Below, piece after piece: positions 35,784 to 44,949 of a stretch of DNA of 64,000 bases (the first letter of the stretch is position 1; each line of letters begins with the position of its first letter). The DNA comes from CAZLMG01 sp964560765. GTDB taxonomy: Bacteria > Bdellovibrionota_B > Oligoflexia > Oligoflexales > CAZLMG01. Below the pieces are notes generated by a model. That model was given only the letters and a program-made list of their open reading frames with translations. It did not search any database and was not told where the DNA came from. The stretch covers positions 62,001-126,000 of the forward strand of contig CAZLMG010000006.1 in NCBI GenBank assembly GCA_964560765.1. Reading direction: 5' to 3'. Made by a program: the position numbers and the translations under genes.

Positions 35784-35812
35784 TTGTTAGCACGCAGGTC
35801 TTATAAAGTCAA
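35784..35812 (-). promoter_or_regulatory. Candidate promoter of rpsA
   Basis: Read on the minus strand, TTGACT (35812-35807) and TAACAA (35789-35784) with a 17-base spacer, about 72 bases before the rpsA start. The -10 match is weak. Confidence 0.3.
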
Positions 35813-35880
35813 TCGGAGGATGCTAATATTAGTAGGGATTGTGCCGACAAAATGGGGCACAAATCAGAGCTGAGGTTAGC

Positions 35881-36753
35881 ATGGAACGCACTAGGTTACG
35901 AGCATACATGGCCATTCGCGTAGGCTGCTTGCTGATGGCTCAAATTGTCGCAATTCACGCCATGGCCGCACCTCCGCCTGCAGTTGTATGTCCCGAGAAT
36001 AAGCCAGAAATTCCTGAGTTGAGTCGCGGCGAGGTCTATAGCGGTGTGCCTTTCAAGCCAGGCGAAAGGGCTGAATACGAAGTGCGATATTTCGGAGCGT
36101 TGGCGGGTTACGGGTCGCTGGAAGTGCTGAACCCGGTTAAGCATAACGGAGCATGGCATCGCAGCTATCAGGCTGAAGCCAAGACAGGTGATTGGTATAA
36201 ATTGATCTTTGTTGCCCACGATAAGCTCAGCGCGATCTCGCGGCCATTCGACTTCGCCATTGCCAAGTTTTACATGGAGCAGGACGAAGGCAAGCTGTTT
36301 TCCAAACGCTTCCGGCAAAAGAAGTGGCTGGATTTTGATCATAACAACTGCGTTGTCCGAGAAAAGATCGCTGTGCCGGACAAAAAGGAAAAGTATGTCG
36401 ATGTGCCCTTGGAATATGGGGCGATTGATGCCTTGGGTGCCGTCTACAAACTGCGAACTTATGATTACAAGTTGAAGCAGACTGAACGGGCCCTCATCTA
36501 TACCTCGGAAAAGAACTGGTGGCTGGAGGCGACGCCGATTGCGTTTGAGAAGGTTAAGGTACCCGCAGGTACTTTCGAGGCGGTGAAATTGCGGCTGCAG
36601 ACATTCATCGGCAAGGAGCTGCAGCAGAGGGGTGATCTTTACGTGTGGATCGATATCAAATCGCCATCGCGCACCATGCTGCAAATCGAGGGCGAAGTGA
36701 AGATTGGTAGCGTGAACATGAAGCTAGTTGAGTTCAAGCCGGGACAAGGCTGA
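35881..36753 (+). CDS. Exported DUF3108-family protein
   Basis: A 290-residue exported protein with a signal peptide ending near AMAAP. The remainder matches DUF3108 proteins: FKPGERAEYEVRYFGALAG near the start of the domain, a KLIFVAHDKLSAI strand, an EYGAIDALGAVYKLRTYD helix, and VKVPAGTFEAVKLRLQT with a DLYVWIDI strand before the end. These periplasmic beta-rich proteins are common in Gram-negative bacteria and of unknown function. The start at 35881 follows GAGG by five bases; the longer frame from 35839 is less likely. Divergent from rpsA. Confidence 0.75.
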   Translation: MERTRLRAYMAIRVGCLLMAQIVAIHAMAAPPPAVVCPENKPEIPELSRGEVYSGVPFKPGERAEYEVRYFGALAGYGSLEVLNPVKHNGAWHRSYQAEAKTGDWYKLIFVAHDKLSAISRPFDFAIAKFYMEQDEGKLFSKRFRQKKWLDFDHNNCVVREKIAVPDKKEKYVDVPLEYGAIDALGAVYKLRTYDYKLKQTERALIYTSEKNWWLEATPIAFEKVKVPAGTFEAVKLRLQTFIGKELQQRGDLYVWIDIKSPSRTMLQIEGEVKIGSVNMKLVEFKPGQG

Positions 36754-36783
36754 CCCTGAGCATAGCTAACGACTGTGCGCATC

Positions 36784-36815
36784 AACCGGACACTGATTCC
36801 GGTTCTCGATTCTTG
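36784..36815 (+). terminator. Possible terminator after the DUF3108 gene
   Basis: A 7-bp stem (AACCGGA at 36784-36790 with TCCGGTT at 36798-36804) is followed by a T-rich but interrupted tract. It lies between two convergent genes. Confidence 0.45.
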
Positions 36816-36853
36816 TTTCAAGTATCTCGGTGTGGGGGCTAGTCAGTAACTTT

Positions 36854-37741
36854 CTACAGGCCAAGCCCCTGTAACGCGACCACCGCATCACGCTGCTGCT
36901 GCGACAGTTTTTCCGGGATGGAGTACTGCACAACGGCAAACAAGTCCCCTCGCCCTTGCCGGCTAGGAAATCCAAGTCCCTTTAGGCGAATCTTTGTTCC
37001 GGGTTTAACACCAGCCGGTACTTTGATGCGTTTGGATCCCTCCGGTGTGTCGACATCGAACGAACAGCCAAGCAGTGCCTCCGACATCTTCAATTGGATG
37101 GGGCGTTCGATGTCGTCTTCGCTGCGCGTGTAATCTGGATGCGGCGTCACGCGCAATTGAATCAATAAGTCGCCATCGGTGCCGGGCTGTGGGCCTGGTG
37201 CGCCTTTGCCCGCCACGCGTAAGATCGAGCCCTCGCGGGCACCCGCCGGAACACGAACCGTCAAATCACGGCTCGTGCCGTCACTCAGTCGAAACTGAAT
37301 ACGGCGTTCACAGCCCTGGTAAGCTTCGAGAAAACCAATCGTGAGCGGGTATTCCACATCCTGCCCGCGCATGTGGCCACCGAACGGACCGCCGCGCCCA
37401 CCCTGGCGCTGAAATCCGCCACCAAAGATCGTCGAAAAGATATCGCCACCCGCGAACCCAAATTCGCTAAACACCTTGGAAAAGTCCGTGCCGCGAAAGA
37501 TGTCTTCCGAAGAATACCGTTGGTGAAATTGCGTATCGCCAAAAGTGTCGTACTGTTTCTTTTTATTCTCGTCCGACAAGACGGCATAAGCTTCGCTGAT
37601 CGATTTAAATTTTTCCTCAGCAGCCTTGTTATCGGGATTACGGTCCGGGTGATACTGCATGGCCAACTTGCGATAGGCCTTCTTGATCTCTTCTTGGCTC
37701 GAGGTCTTGGGGACCCCGAGGACGTCGTAATAATTTGCCAC
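36854..37741 (-). CDS. CbpA-type J-domain co-chaperone (DnaJ without zinc fingers)
   Basis: Hsp40 partner of DnaK, 295 residues. J-domain 1-65 with HPD at 31-33; a Gly/Phe-rich linker (about 95-125, including GGGFQRQGGRGGPFGG); then the two C-terminal beta domains with VRVPAGAREGSILRVAGKG and VKPGTKIRLKGLG. The four zinc-finger CxxCxGxG motifs of DnaJ are missing, so this is a type II (CbpA/DnaJ-like) protein. No dnaK or grpE adjacent. Confidence 0.93.
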   Translation of the reverse strand: MANYYDVLGVPKTSSQEEIKKAYRKLAMQYHPDRNPDNKAAEEKFKSISEAYAVLSDENKKKQYDTFGDTQFHQRYSSEDIFRGTDFSKVFSEFGFAGGDIFSTIFGGGFQRQGGRGGPFGGHMRGQDVEYPLTIGFLEAYQGCERRIQFRLSDGTSRDLTVRVPAGAREGSILRVAGKGAPGPQPGTDGDLLIQLRVTPHPDYTRSEDDIERPIQLKMSEALLGCSFDVDTPEGSKRIKVPAGVKPGTKIRLKGLGFPSRQGRGDLFAVVQYSIPEKLSQQQRDAVVALQGLGL

Positions 37742-37852
37742 ACTTCACTCCCTAATTTCACCAAACCCAAACTCAAGATAGGTCGCCAATTGCGAACGTC
37801 AAGGGCGACATCGAGGCCATCAAAGATTATCGTTAAATATTAGATGGTTGAG

Positions 37853-39637
37853 TTACCAGTAGAGTCCGAACCCACCGCCAACGAAACCAGTGCTGAGGTT
37901 GACTTCTTCGATGGCCAATTGGCGAGTAGAGGTGGCTGGTTTGGTAAACACCATCTTCTCAAACTGGATGATAGCCAGAATTTCGCCGTTGTACTTTTTG
38001 TCACCGCTACCAAACATTTCATCGAGCTGATAGCCACCAATCAAGCTTCCGCGCTGGGTGCCAGCGCTGCCTTCGGCGGTTAGGCCAAGCGCCAGGTCCG
38101 TACCGACGGTGAGTCGGGCGGTAAATGGCGAGAATTGTGCCAGGGCAATGGCGTCAAACCCGATGGCGATGGCGCCGCTAGAAAAGGGCTCGGCGGAAAA
38201 TACCGCGCCGCTTGTGGGGTGCAGAACCGGCAGGACTGAGGTTAGGCTCCAAAGGCTGAGCTGCGGGCGGGCTTGCAACCGGACGCCAGCCATTCCGATA
38301 TCGATACCATAGGCGGCGCCAACGGTATGCCGCATGTAACCCAATCTCAGAGTTGCCTGACTGCCGTCGACGAGTGTGACGGAACTGGTTTTCTCCAGAA
38401 ACATATCCAGCGAGTAACGCACATGGTCTAGAACCCAAACCGGCAACTCGAAGTACAAGGACAGCATCAGGGCGCCATCGACGAGCTCGGTGATGCCCTC
38501 ACTTGCAGGGATTAGTTGCATCCCGGTTAGGACTGCGACCGTTGTCGGGGGTGTGACCTTTTGACCGCCGCCTTCTAAAATGAAGGGCATCAACTGTTTG
38601 TCGGCATCCGCCGCCACTAACTTCTTGTGTGCCTCGCGCACGGCGGCGGAAAGTTCCTCTTGCCGTTGCCCGGGCTTGCCGGGAACGTGCGCCCAAACCG
38701 CGTCAGATGGGAACTTCTTGATGAGCGACGCCGGCAACGCCCAGAGGGCCACAGATTGTGTCGACTTTGCTTGCGCGGGCGTCAAAACTTTCGCTAGTTT
38801 TACTGTCGCCAAAGGCTTTCGCGTCCAGCTAGCTGTCTCTGGGTTGAATGCTAACGTGAATACCTCGAGTTCCTTGGGTGGCTCCGGCTGCTTGTATTTA
38901 TAGACCTTGTTTTTGCCACGGCTTGGCTGTTTACCGCGGATTGGCGCGAGTTTTCCATTCTTGGGCGGCTGCACAGATAAGCCATATGGCATGGCGTCAA
39001 GTAGGGCATAGGCAACCAAGCTCGCAAATTCGGCGTCGGCAAAAAACGCCAGTCCATTATCGCTGCCGGGCAAGGTCAGTTTGGAGACAACGAGTGGCTC
39101 ACTGTCTCCGCGGTTCACGAGCACCGTCAGAGTTAGCTCTTTGGGCTGATCGGCAATGCGCAAGATCCAAGCCGGGGTGATGACTTTTCCGTCAATGGGT
39201 CGGCCGCCGATGGCGCAGCTGGAATTGGTGAATGCGCCATATCCCCACGGTCCATTACCCATTTTCATGGGTTCAGCAAGGCGCGCGCAAGCGGTCTTGA
39301 TGTTCTCCTCTCGCTTTTTGCTGGTTTCGCTACCCTTGGGGGGGGCGGGTCGGCTGTTGGCGACGTCATAATCAATCTGCAACGTCATGTTCTTGCCGGA
39401 GGCGATACGAGGCTCGGGGTTGGCTAAGCCGGTCATGGCCGAAGCCGCTTCGGTGGGCTCGGTGTCTGCCGCTTCGGGATCATTGTCTTCGGCGCCAGGC
39501 TCTGCAGGCGTGGCTTCCGCAACTGTCTGGCCGAATGCTGACGTTGAGGCCAGGGTGATCAACGTCAGTAAGATAGACGATGTCACCGTTATGCGTCTGC
39601 GTGTGGCACTCCTGCCGAAAACCGTCCGGTACGTCAT
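37853..39637 (-). CDS. Exported protein with C-terminal beta-rich region
   Basis: A 594-residue exported protein. After the signal peptide (to about residue 36) comes an acidic Glu/Pro/Ala-rich stretch, then a region with two cysteines around TACARLAEPM and SSCAIGG, a Lys/Pro-rich linker and a C-terminal part from about 390 with amphipathic strands separated by glycines (GYMRHTVGAAYGIDIG, ARLTVGTDLALGLTAEGSAG), ending in GFVGGGFGLYW. The ending in an aromatic residue fits an outer-membrane or surface beta structure. Family not recognised. Divergent from the pilin-like gene, 64 bases apart. Confidence 0.6.
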   Translation of the reverse strand: MTYRTVFGRSATRRRITVTSSILLTLITLASTSAFGQTVAEATPAEPGAEDNDPEAADTEPTEAASAMTGLANPEPRIASGKNMTLQIDYDVANSRPAPPKGSETSKKREENIKTACARLAEPMKMGNGPWGYGAFTNSSCAIGGRPIDGKVITPAWILRIADQPKELTLTVLVNRGDSEPLVVSKLTLPGSDNGLAFFADAEFASLVAYALLDAMPYGLSVQPPKNGKLAPIRGKQPSRGKNKVYKYKQPEPPKELEVFTLAFNPETASWTRKPLATVKLAKVLTPAQAKSTQSVALWALPASLIKKFPSDAVWAHVPGKPGQRQEELSAAVREAHKKLVAADADKQLMPFILEGGGQKVTPPTTVAVLTGMQLIPASEGITELVDGALMLSLYFELPVWVLDHVRYSLDMFLEKTSSVTLVDGSQATLRLGYMRHTVGAAYGIDIGMAGVRLQARPQLSLWSLTSVLPVLHPTSGAVFSAEPFSSGAIAIGFDAIALAQFSPFTARLTVGTDLALGLTAEGSAGTQRGSLIGGYQLDEMFGSGDKKYNGEILAIIQFEKMVFTKPATSTRQLAIEEVNLSTGFVGGGFGLYW

Positions 39638-39701
39638 CGTTTTTATGGTCCATCATGTTTATTGTAATTATTCTAGGTGATTTTGGGTTATATTGCACAA
39701 C

Positions 39702-40250
39702 ATGATAGACAGTTTTTATAAGCGGACGACGTCTCAAAGGTGCTTCTGTCAAGCAGGTTTGACCAGCTGGCAGTTGTTGCTGGTGATCGTCACTTCGGGT
39801 GCTGTCGTATTGGCGGCGAATGCTACGCGAACGACGCTCGAAGGACGTTCCGTTCGGGCTGAGGCGCGCTTGATGTTAGCCTACATGCGGACACTGCAAT
39901 CCGCCTACCATGTCGATGAAGGGCGATACATCGTCTTCCCTGAGCCTTACGGGGCTGCAAGTGGTGGGATGAGTCGCTGCCAACGTCCCGCGGGTGCGGT
40001 GGAGTTGGGGTTCGTCTTGCGCCGCTGCGAGGACAGCCCGGCAGAGGGCGGATTGCGCTACGCTTACCGAGCTGTGCCGATGGGAGCTGACCTTGGCCCC
40101 GAAACGTGGCAGGCTGGAGGGTACGTCGGCTATGCTGAGTCGGGTAGCGACGCCAACAATGAGAGCTTTGTCTGTGCATCAGCCGACCAGGTGGATCGAT
40201 GGGAAGTAACCTCCGAGAGCGACATTCGTCAGGTGGAAGCCTGCGATTGA
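39702..40250 (+). CDS. Type IV pilin-like protein with unusual +5 residue
   Basis: A 182-residue protein with the layout of a (pseudo)pilin: leader of 19 residues ending in Gly, then a hydrophobic helix LTSWQLLLVIVTSGAVVLAA running into an amphipathic helix and a C-terminal globular part with several cysteines. Prepilin peptidase would cut after Gly19. Position +5, normally Glu, is Gln, which occurs in some tip or minor pilins but removes the usual assembly contact. No other pilus gene is nearby. ATG 39702 is used; a TTG nine bases earlier is possible. Its last 52 bases overlap the next gene. Confidence 0.6.
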   Translation: MIDSFYKRTTSQRCFCQAGLTSWQLLLVIVTSGAVVLAANATRTTLEGRSVRAEARLMLAYMRTLQSAYHVDEGRYIVFPEPYGAASGGMSRCQRPAGAVELGFVLRRCEDSPAEGGLRYAYRAVPMGADLGPETWQAGGYVGYAESGSDANNESFVCASADQVDRWEVTSESDIRQVEACD

Positions 40251-41497
40251 CCGCGACTGTAGTTTTTCGTCTCATTTTCGCATGCTTTCTTGGTGGACTT
40301 GTCTGGCCACCTCCGCGAGCTCAGGCTCGCTTCCAACATCTCGATGCCGAATTAATCGATCGCGAAGAAGAAGCAGGTAGCGAGTACTACAACGATCTGC
40401 TGAGTTACCGCTGGCCAGCGTTTTGGCAAGAGCTCTGGGCAAGGGGTGGAAATGGCTTTCGCGTGCAGACAGCAAGTCTTACCGTGAATCGAGCCTATTT
40501 TCTGGAGGAGATTCGTCTGCATTCTGGTCGGGAGGCAGCCTGGGGCGTTGGGCTCGATGCTTGGCGCGAAGAGGAAATGATCGAGCAGTTTTCTCATCAG
40601 CAGGTCCGCATCGATGTGCGGCCCGTGGCGGCCTGGCGCTTTTCACTGCTCGGCGCCGGTGGCACCTATAAGAAGTGGGGAGATTTGGGCCTAGCGGCCG
40701 GCTGGGGAGTGGGCCCAAATCTGGAGCTGCGTTTCACCTACTGGTCGGTGGATCATTACTACAATAGTAAGAGCGGCGATGAGGCGGATCGATTTCTGAG
40801 TCGCCCGCAGACAATTATCGTGGATGGGCACTGGCGAAACATTGGAGCGTGGGAGGTACGGGGTTCGGTTGAGGTCGATACACCGCTTCGTTGGCAGCAT
40901 GGGGCTGGTGGCTATTTTTATGGATATGAGCGCACGTTGGTGGATGCTCAGCTGAGCTTTCCGGCAACTGCAGGTCGGTGGCAATTCCGTTGGCGATACG
41001 ATGAGAAAATGGAGAGCAAAAGCTGGATGGACGGTGCGGGGTCATCCAAGATGATGCAGCGGCAGGTGCAGAGTCAAGAAGTGAGCTGGCAGGACCCGGA
41101 GGCGCATATACAGATGGGGCTGATTTCCTGGCAGCGCGATGCTCGCTATGAACATGCCGGTGATTTGGCGGCGAACCCCTCGCTGGATGCTCGCTACAGC
41201 CCGTCATCGCGCTGGCGAGAGGCGGCGTTATTTGCCACTTGGATGCGACGCGCAGCGGCGACGTGGATGCAACATGGCACTTATATCAATGCAGTGCAGC
41301 GCCAAAAAGATGAGAAGTCTCGCTCCGACATTGAAGCCAAGTACCAGTTCATGTGGGGCTGGCATCTTGATTCGGATATCTTGCTGGCGCTGAATACAAC
41401 TTGGGATCTTGATCAACTGGCCCAAGACTTTCCTTACCAAAGTCAGCCGTTTCGCCCATGGGGGGGAGGCTCCTTGCAGATTCAATGCACATTCTGA
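40199..41497 (+). CDS. Predicted outer-membrane beta-barrel protein
   Basis: A 432-residue exported protein overlapping the pilin-like gene by 52 bases, with AGGTGG four bases before its ATG, so probably translated by coupling. After the signal peptide (ending near AQAR) the sequence is a succession of 10-12-residue amphipathic strands with Trp/Tyr girdles (for example WQFRWRYDEKM, AHIQMGLISWQ, AALFATWMRRAAATWMQHG) and it ends in Phe, the classical C-terminal signature of barrels inserted by Bam. About 14-16 strands could be counted. Function unknown; the pairing with a pilin-like protein may hint at a shared envelope role. Confidence 0.62.
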   Translation: MGSNLRERHSSGGSLRLTATVVFRLIFACFLGGLVWPPPRAQARFQHLDAELIDREEEAGSEYYNDLLSYRWPAFWQELWARGGNGFRVQTASLTVNRAYFLEEIRLHSGREAAWGVGLDAWREEEMIEQFSHQQVRIDVRPVAAWRFSLLGAGGTYKKWGDLGLAAGWGVGPNLELRFTYWSVDHYYNSKSGDEADRFLSRPQTIIVDGHWRNIGAWEVRGSVEVDTPLRWQHGAGGYFYGYERTLVDAQLSFPATAGRWQFRWRYDEKMESKSWMDGAGSSKMMQRQVQSQEVSWQDPEAHIQMGLISWQRDARYEHAGDLAANPSLDARYSPSSRWREAALFATWMRRAAATWMQHGTYINAVQRQKDEKSRSDIEAKYQFMWGWHLDSDILLALNTTWDLDQLAQDFPYQSQPFRPWGGGSLQIQCTF

Positions 41498-41518
41498 AGT
41501 TCATTTGATCGATGTGGG

Positions 41519-41547
41519 TTGAATCGCCTAATTGATTTCAGTACAAT
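41519..41547 (+). promoter_or_regulatory. Promoter of the nqr-apbE-nqrM operon
   Basis: TTGAAT (41519-41524) and TACAAT (41542-41547) with a 17-base spacer; transcription would start near 41554, about 33 bases before nqrA. No other promoter of comparable quality is seen inside the cluster. Confidence 0.6.
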
Positions 41548-41586
41548 CTCTCAACGCGAAAAGTTGTTGCTGGGACTGCGGAGTTG

Positions 41587-42939
41587 ATGAAGACCGAAAC
41601 CATTAGCATTCGCCGAGGATTGGATATCCCGATCCTGGGCTCGCCTCGACAGATTGTCATGCGGCATCTTGCATGCGACAGGGTAGCTTTGCTGGGTCCG
41701 GATTATCCTGGCCTGAAGCCGTCGCTGTTGGTGCGCGAGGGCGAGCGCGTGCAGCGCGGGCAAGTACTATTTGTTGATCGAAAGAACCCACTGGTGCGCT
41801 TCACAGCTCCTGCTGCAGGTACCATAGTGGCGATCCATCGGGGCGAGCAGCGCGCGTTTCAGTCCGTCGTTGTTGAAAAGTCTGGCGGGGGACAAGTGCG
41901 TTTCGCTGCCCACGCTGCCAAGTCGCCTGACCGTTACGATGCAGCGGCAATTCGCGAATTGCTGGCTGAGTCTGGACTTTGGACGGCACTACGAGCGCGA
42001 CCTTACGGCAAGATTCCCAGCAGCGATTCCAAGCCGCGGGCGATTTTGGTCAATGTCATGGATACGAACCCGTTAGCGGCGAATCCGCTGACATTTGTCC
42101 AGGAGCACGCGGAAGCCTTTCGCGATGGATTGTTGATATTGAGTAAGTTGGCATTGCGAGTACGGGTCTGCGCAGCCCCCAGTGTCGACGTGCCCATGCC
42201 TTCGGCGACAGAACTGTCGCTGCACCGTTTTCATGGGCCGCATCCTGCAGGATTGACCGGTACGCACGTACATTTTCTTGAACCAATAGGTGCCGGCGAT
42301 TGCGTCTGGTCAATCAATTATGCGGACGTCGTGGCTATCGGGCACTTGTTTCGTCATGGCGAGTTGCTGGAGCAGCGCATCATTGCCATCGCCGGTCCGG
42401 CGGTGAAAGAACCGGCGCTGTATCGGGTGGATTGTGGAGCTCATGTTCCGGAACTGACTCAAGGTCTACTCAAGGACGGAGAAGTACGAGCTATATCGGG
42501 GTCGGTGCTTTCGGGACATGCGGCCGAGGGTCCCCTAGCTTTTTTGGGCCGTTATCATCTGCAGATTTCTGCAATTGAAGAGGGGCGGCAGCGAGAGCTA
42601 CTAGGTTGGCAGCGTCCAGGATTCAATAAGTTCTCAGTTAAGCGTGCTTACCTAGGTGGGTGGATGCCCTGGCGGCGGTTTAACTTCACTTCGTCTACCG
42701 AAGGGAGTCCTCGCGCGATTGTGCCGGTCGGAGTCTTTGAGCGGGTGATGCCGCAGGACACCGAGCCGACTTTCTTGGCGCGGGCACTGGCATCGCACGA
42801 TGTAGAGCTGGCAGTGAATTTGGGCGCGCTCGAAATGGACGAAGAAGACGTTGGTTTACTGAGCTTTGTTTGTCCGGGAAAACACGATTATGGCGATTTG
42901 CTGCGCGCCGTTCTGACTTCGCATGAGAAGGATGGATGA
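41587..42939 (+). CDS. nqrA: Na+-translocating NADH:quinone reductase subunit A
   Basis: Cytoplasmic peripheral subunit of Na+-NQR, 450 residues, full length. Shows the NqrA N-terminal GLDIPILGSP segment, the lipoyl-like strand with VREGERVQRGQVLFVDRKNP and APAAGTI, the central GTHVHFLEP motif and VISGSVLSGH-like stretch (AISGSVLSG). NqrA helps form the quinone site and stabilises the complex. TTG and ATG are tandem at 41584/41587; ATG is used although the GGAG lies only three bases before it, so initiation may be weak or at another codon. It overlaps nqrB by four bases (ATGA). Confidence 0.95.
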   Translation: MKTETISIRRGLDIPILGSPRQIVMRHLACDRVALLGPDYPGLKPSLLVREGERVQRGQVLFVDRKNPLVRFTAPAAGTIVAIHRGEQRAFQSVVVEKSGGGQVRFAAHAAKSPDRYDAAAIRELLAESGLWTALRARPYGKIPSSDSKPRAILVNVMDTNPLAANPLTFVQEHAEAFRDGLLILSKLALRVRVCAAPSVDVPMPSATELSLHRFHGPHPAGLTGTHVHFLEPIGAGDCVWSINYADVVAIGHLFRHGELLEQRIIAIAGPAVKEPALYRVDCGAHVPELTQGLLKDGEVRAISGSVLSGHAAEGPLAFLGRYHLQISAIEEGRQRELLGWQRPGFNKFSVKRAYLGGWMPWRRFNFTSSTEGSPRAIVPVGVFERVMPQDTEPTFLARALASHDVELAVNLGALEMDEEDVGLLSFVCPGKHDYGDLLRAVLTSHEKDG

Positions 42940-44168
42940 AAGATCCCTTACGAAAAATGTTGGATTCGGCCGAGCATCACTTCGTTGGTGACGGCCGGTT
43001 GAAGCTGTTCTTTCCGCTATTCGAGCTGGTTGATACGTTTCTGTATACGCCCGGCAAAACCACGGCGCGTGCTAGCCATGTGCGCGATGCCTTGGATCTC
43101 AAGCGGCTGATGATTACGGTCGCTGCCGCTTTGATCCCCTGTATCTTGATGGCGATGTACAACACGGGGATGCAGGCCAATCTGGCGATTGCTGCGCACG
43201 GTTTGCCCGAGGCACTAGGTTGGCGCCTGCAAGTCATGCAATACGCCGGCTTAGCCTTTGATGGCGGCAATATTTTGGCAAATTTTGTGCACGGGGCTTT
43301 GTATTTCGTACCAGTATTCCTGGTCTGCAATATTGTTGGTGGCCTTTGGGAAGTCCTATTTTCCATCGTGCGTCGCCACGAGGTAAACGAAGGCTTTTTA
43401 GTCACGGGAATTTTGTTTCCACTGACTCTGCCGCCGACGATTCCGCTTTGGCAGGTCGCCATCGGCATAAGCTTCGGCGTCGTGATCGGCAAGGAAGTAT
43501 TTGGCGGCACAGGCAAGAATTTTTTGAATCCGGCCTTAACCGCTCGCGCCTTTCTGTTTTTTGCTTACCCAGCGCAAATTTCTGGTGATGCCGTGTGGAC
43601 GGCTGTTGATGGATTTACGGGTGCAACTCCCCTTGGCATCGCCGCCATCGAAGGATTTGCTGGCATTCAGCAGGCTGTCACTTGGTGGGATGCCTTTCTC
43701 GGCGCGATCCCCGGATCCATGGGCGAGACCTCGGCGCTTGCTTGTCTGTTTGGCGCTTTCGTGCTCATAGCGACGGGCATTGGCTCGTGGCAAATCATGC
43801 TGTCCATGCTGCTGGGTGGAGCGGCCATGGCAACAATCTTGCAGATCGTTGGCAGCTCGACGAACTTGATGTTTGCCATTCCGTTTCATTGGCACTTTGT
43901 CATTGGGAGTTTTGCCTTTGGGATGGTGTTCATGGCGACCGACCCGGTCAGTGCGGCTATGACGCCGAAAGGCAAGTATGTGTACGGCTGTCTCATCGGT
44001 GTCGTGGCCATTATGGTGCGCACGTTGAATCCGGCTTATCCCGAAGGTGTGATGCTGGCGATTCTTTTCGGAAACGTATTTGCGCCCGTTATTGATTATG
44101 GCTTCATCAAAGCCAGTCTGCGGCGGCGCGAGCAGCGCCTTGCGACCGCACGACAAGGAGGGACCTAG
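42936..44168 (+). CDS. nqrB: Na+-translocating NADH:quinone reductase subunit B
   Basis: Main sodium-channel subunit, about ten transmembrane helices, carrying a covalent FMN and riboflavin. 410 residues. The FMN-attachment threonine is Thr231 in the DGFTGAT motif, the D-x-x-[ST]-G-A-T signature recognised by ApbE, which is encoded in the same operon. GKEVFGGTGKNFLNPA and the MATDPVSA stretch are also conserved. ATGA overlap with nqrA; nqrC begins two bases after its stop. Confidence 0.97.
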   Translation: MKDPLRKMLDSAEHHFVGDGRLKLFFPLFELVDTFLYTPGKTTARASHVRDALDLKRLMITVAAALIPCILMAMYNTGMQANLAIAAHGLPEALGWRLQVMQYAGLAFDGGNILANFVHGALYFVPVFLVCNIVGGLWEVLFSIVRRHEVNEGFLVTGILFPLTLPPTIPLWQVAIGISFGVVIGKEVFGGTGKNFLNPALTARAFLFFAYPAQISGDAVWTAVDGFTGATPLGIAAIEGFAGIQQAVTWWDAFLGAIPGSMGETSALACLFGAFVLIATGIGSWQIMLSMLLGGAAMATILQIVGSSTNLMFAIPFHWHFVIGSFAFGMVFMATDPVSAAMTPKGKYVYGCLIGVVAIMVRTLNPAYPEGVMLAILFGNVFAPVIDYGFIKASLRRREQRLATARQGGT

Positions 44169-44169
44169 G

Positions 44170-44949
44170 ATGCGGGATTCCTCATTGCGCACCATGACGA
44201 TTGCCGCCTTGCTTTGCGTCGTATGCTCTGTCGGTGTTTCCGTGGCGGCTGTGAAGCTCCGTCCTGTTCAGGAATATAATAAGGCACTTGATAAGCAAAA
44301 AAACATTTTGTTGGCCGCGGGCCTGTATGAAGACGGGGTCAACATCGACCAAGTTTTTCGCGAGCGCATACGGGCGCAGGTGGTTGATCTGGACTCGGGC
44401 TCTATTCTGCCGGACGTGAATGCGGCAACAGTCGACGAACGCCAACTGGCTAAGGATCCCGCCCAGAGCATTGCGATTCCACCCGAAAGGGATATTGCCG
44501 GGATTCGACGGCGAGCCAAGATAGCCGTTATCTATCAGGTTGTGGACGGAGAATCGGTGCAGCAGGTGGTATTGCCCGTGAATGGCAAGGGACTCTGGTC
44601 GACGCTATACGGTTTTCTGGCGGTCGACGCGGAGATCAGTGCCGTTAGCGGCATTGGTTTCTACGAACACGCGGAGACACCAGGTCTGGGGGGGGAGGTC
44701 GACAATCCTCGCTGGCGTGCAATCTGGAAAGGAAAGCGACTTTATGACGAGCAAGGCGAGTTGCGAATTGAGCTGGTCAAATCTGCTGTTGACCAAACTC
44801 GCCCGGAAGCCATCTACCAAATCGATGGGCTGTCAGGCGCAACTCTGACAAATCGGGGCGTGCACCAATTGGTACGTTATTGGCTAGGGGAAGATGGGTT
44901 TGGTAAGTACCTGGACCGACTGCGCCAAGGTGGAGGCGACGCGTCATGA
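44170..44949 (+). CDS. nqrC: Na+-translocating NADH:quinone reductase subunit C
   Basis: One transmembrane helix (residues about 9-29) plus a periplasmic domain carrying a second covalent FMN. In the 259-residue protein, the attachment threonine is Thr225 in LSGATLT, the same number and motif as in Vibrio cholerae NqrC. The GFYEHAETPGLGGEVD stretch is the family hallmark. The start at 44170 follows AAGGAGG; the longer frame upstream is inside nqrB. It overlaps nqrD by four bases. Confidence 0.97.
   Translation: MRDSSLRTMTIAALLCVVCSVGVSVAAVKLRPVQEYNKALDKQKNILLAAGLYEDGVNIDQVFRERIRAQVVDLDSGSILPDVNAATVDERQLAKDPAQSIAIPPERDIAGIRRRAKIAVIYQVVDGESVQQVVLPVNGKGLWSTLYGFLAVDAEISAVSGIGFYEHAETPGLGGEVDNPRWRAIWKGKRLYDEQGELRIELVKSAVDQTRPEAIYQIDGLSGATLTNRGVHQLVRYWLGEDGFGKYLDRLRQGGGDAS

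Noticed and set aside
35896..36684. Open frame of 262 codons on the minus strand
   Set aside because: Antisense to the exported DUF3108-family gene, which has signal peptide and start site; no family pattern on this strand.
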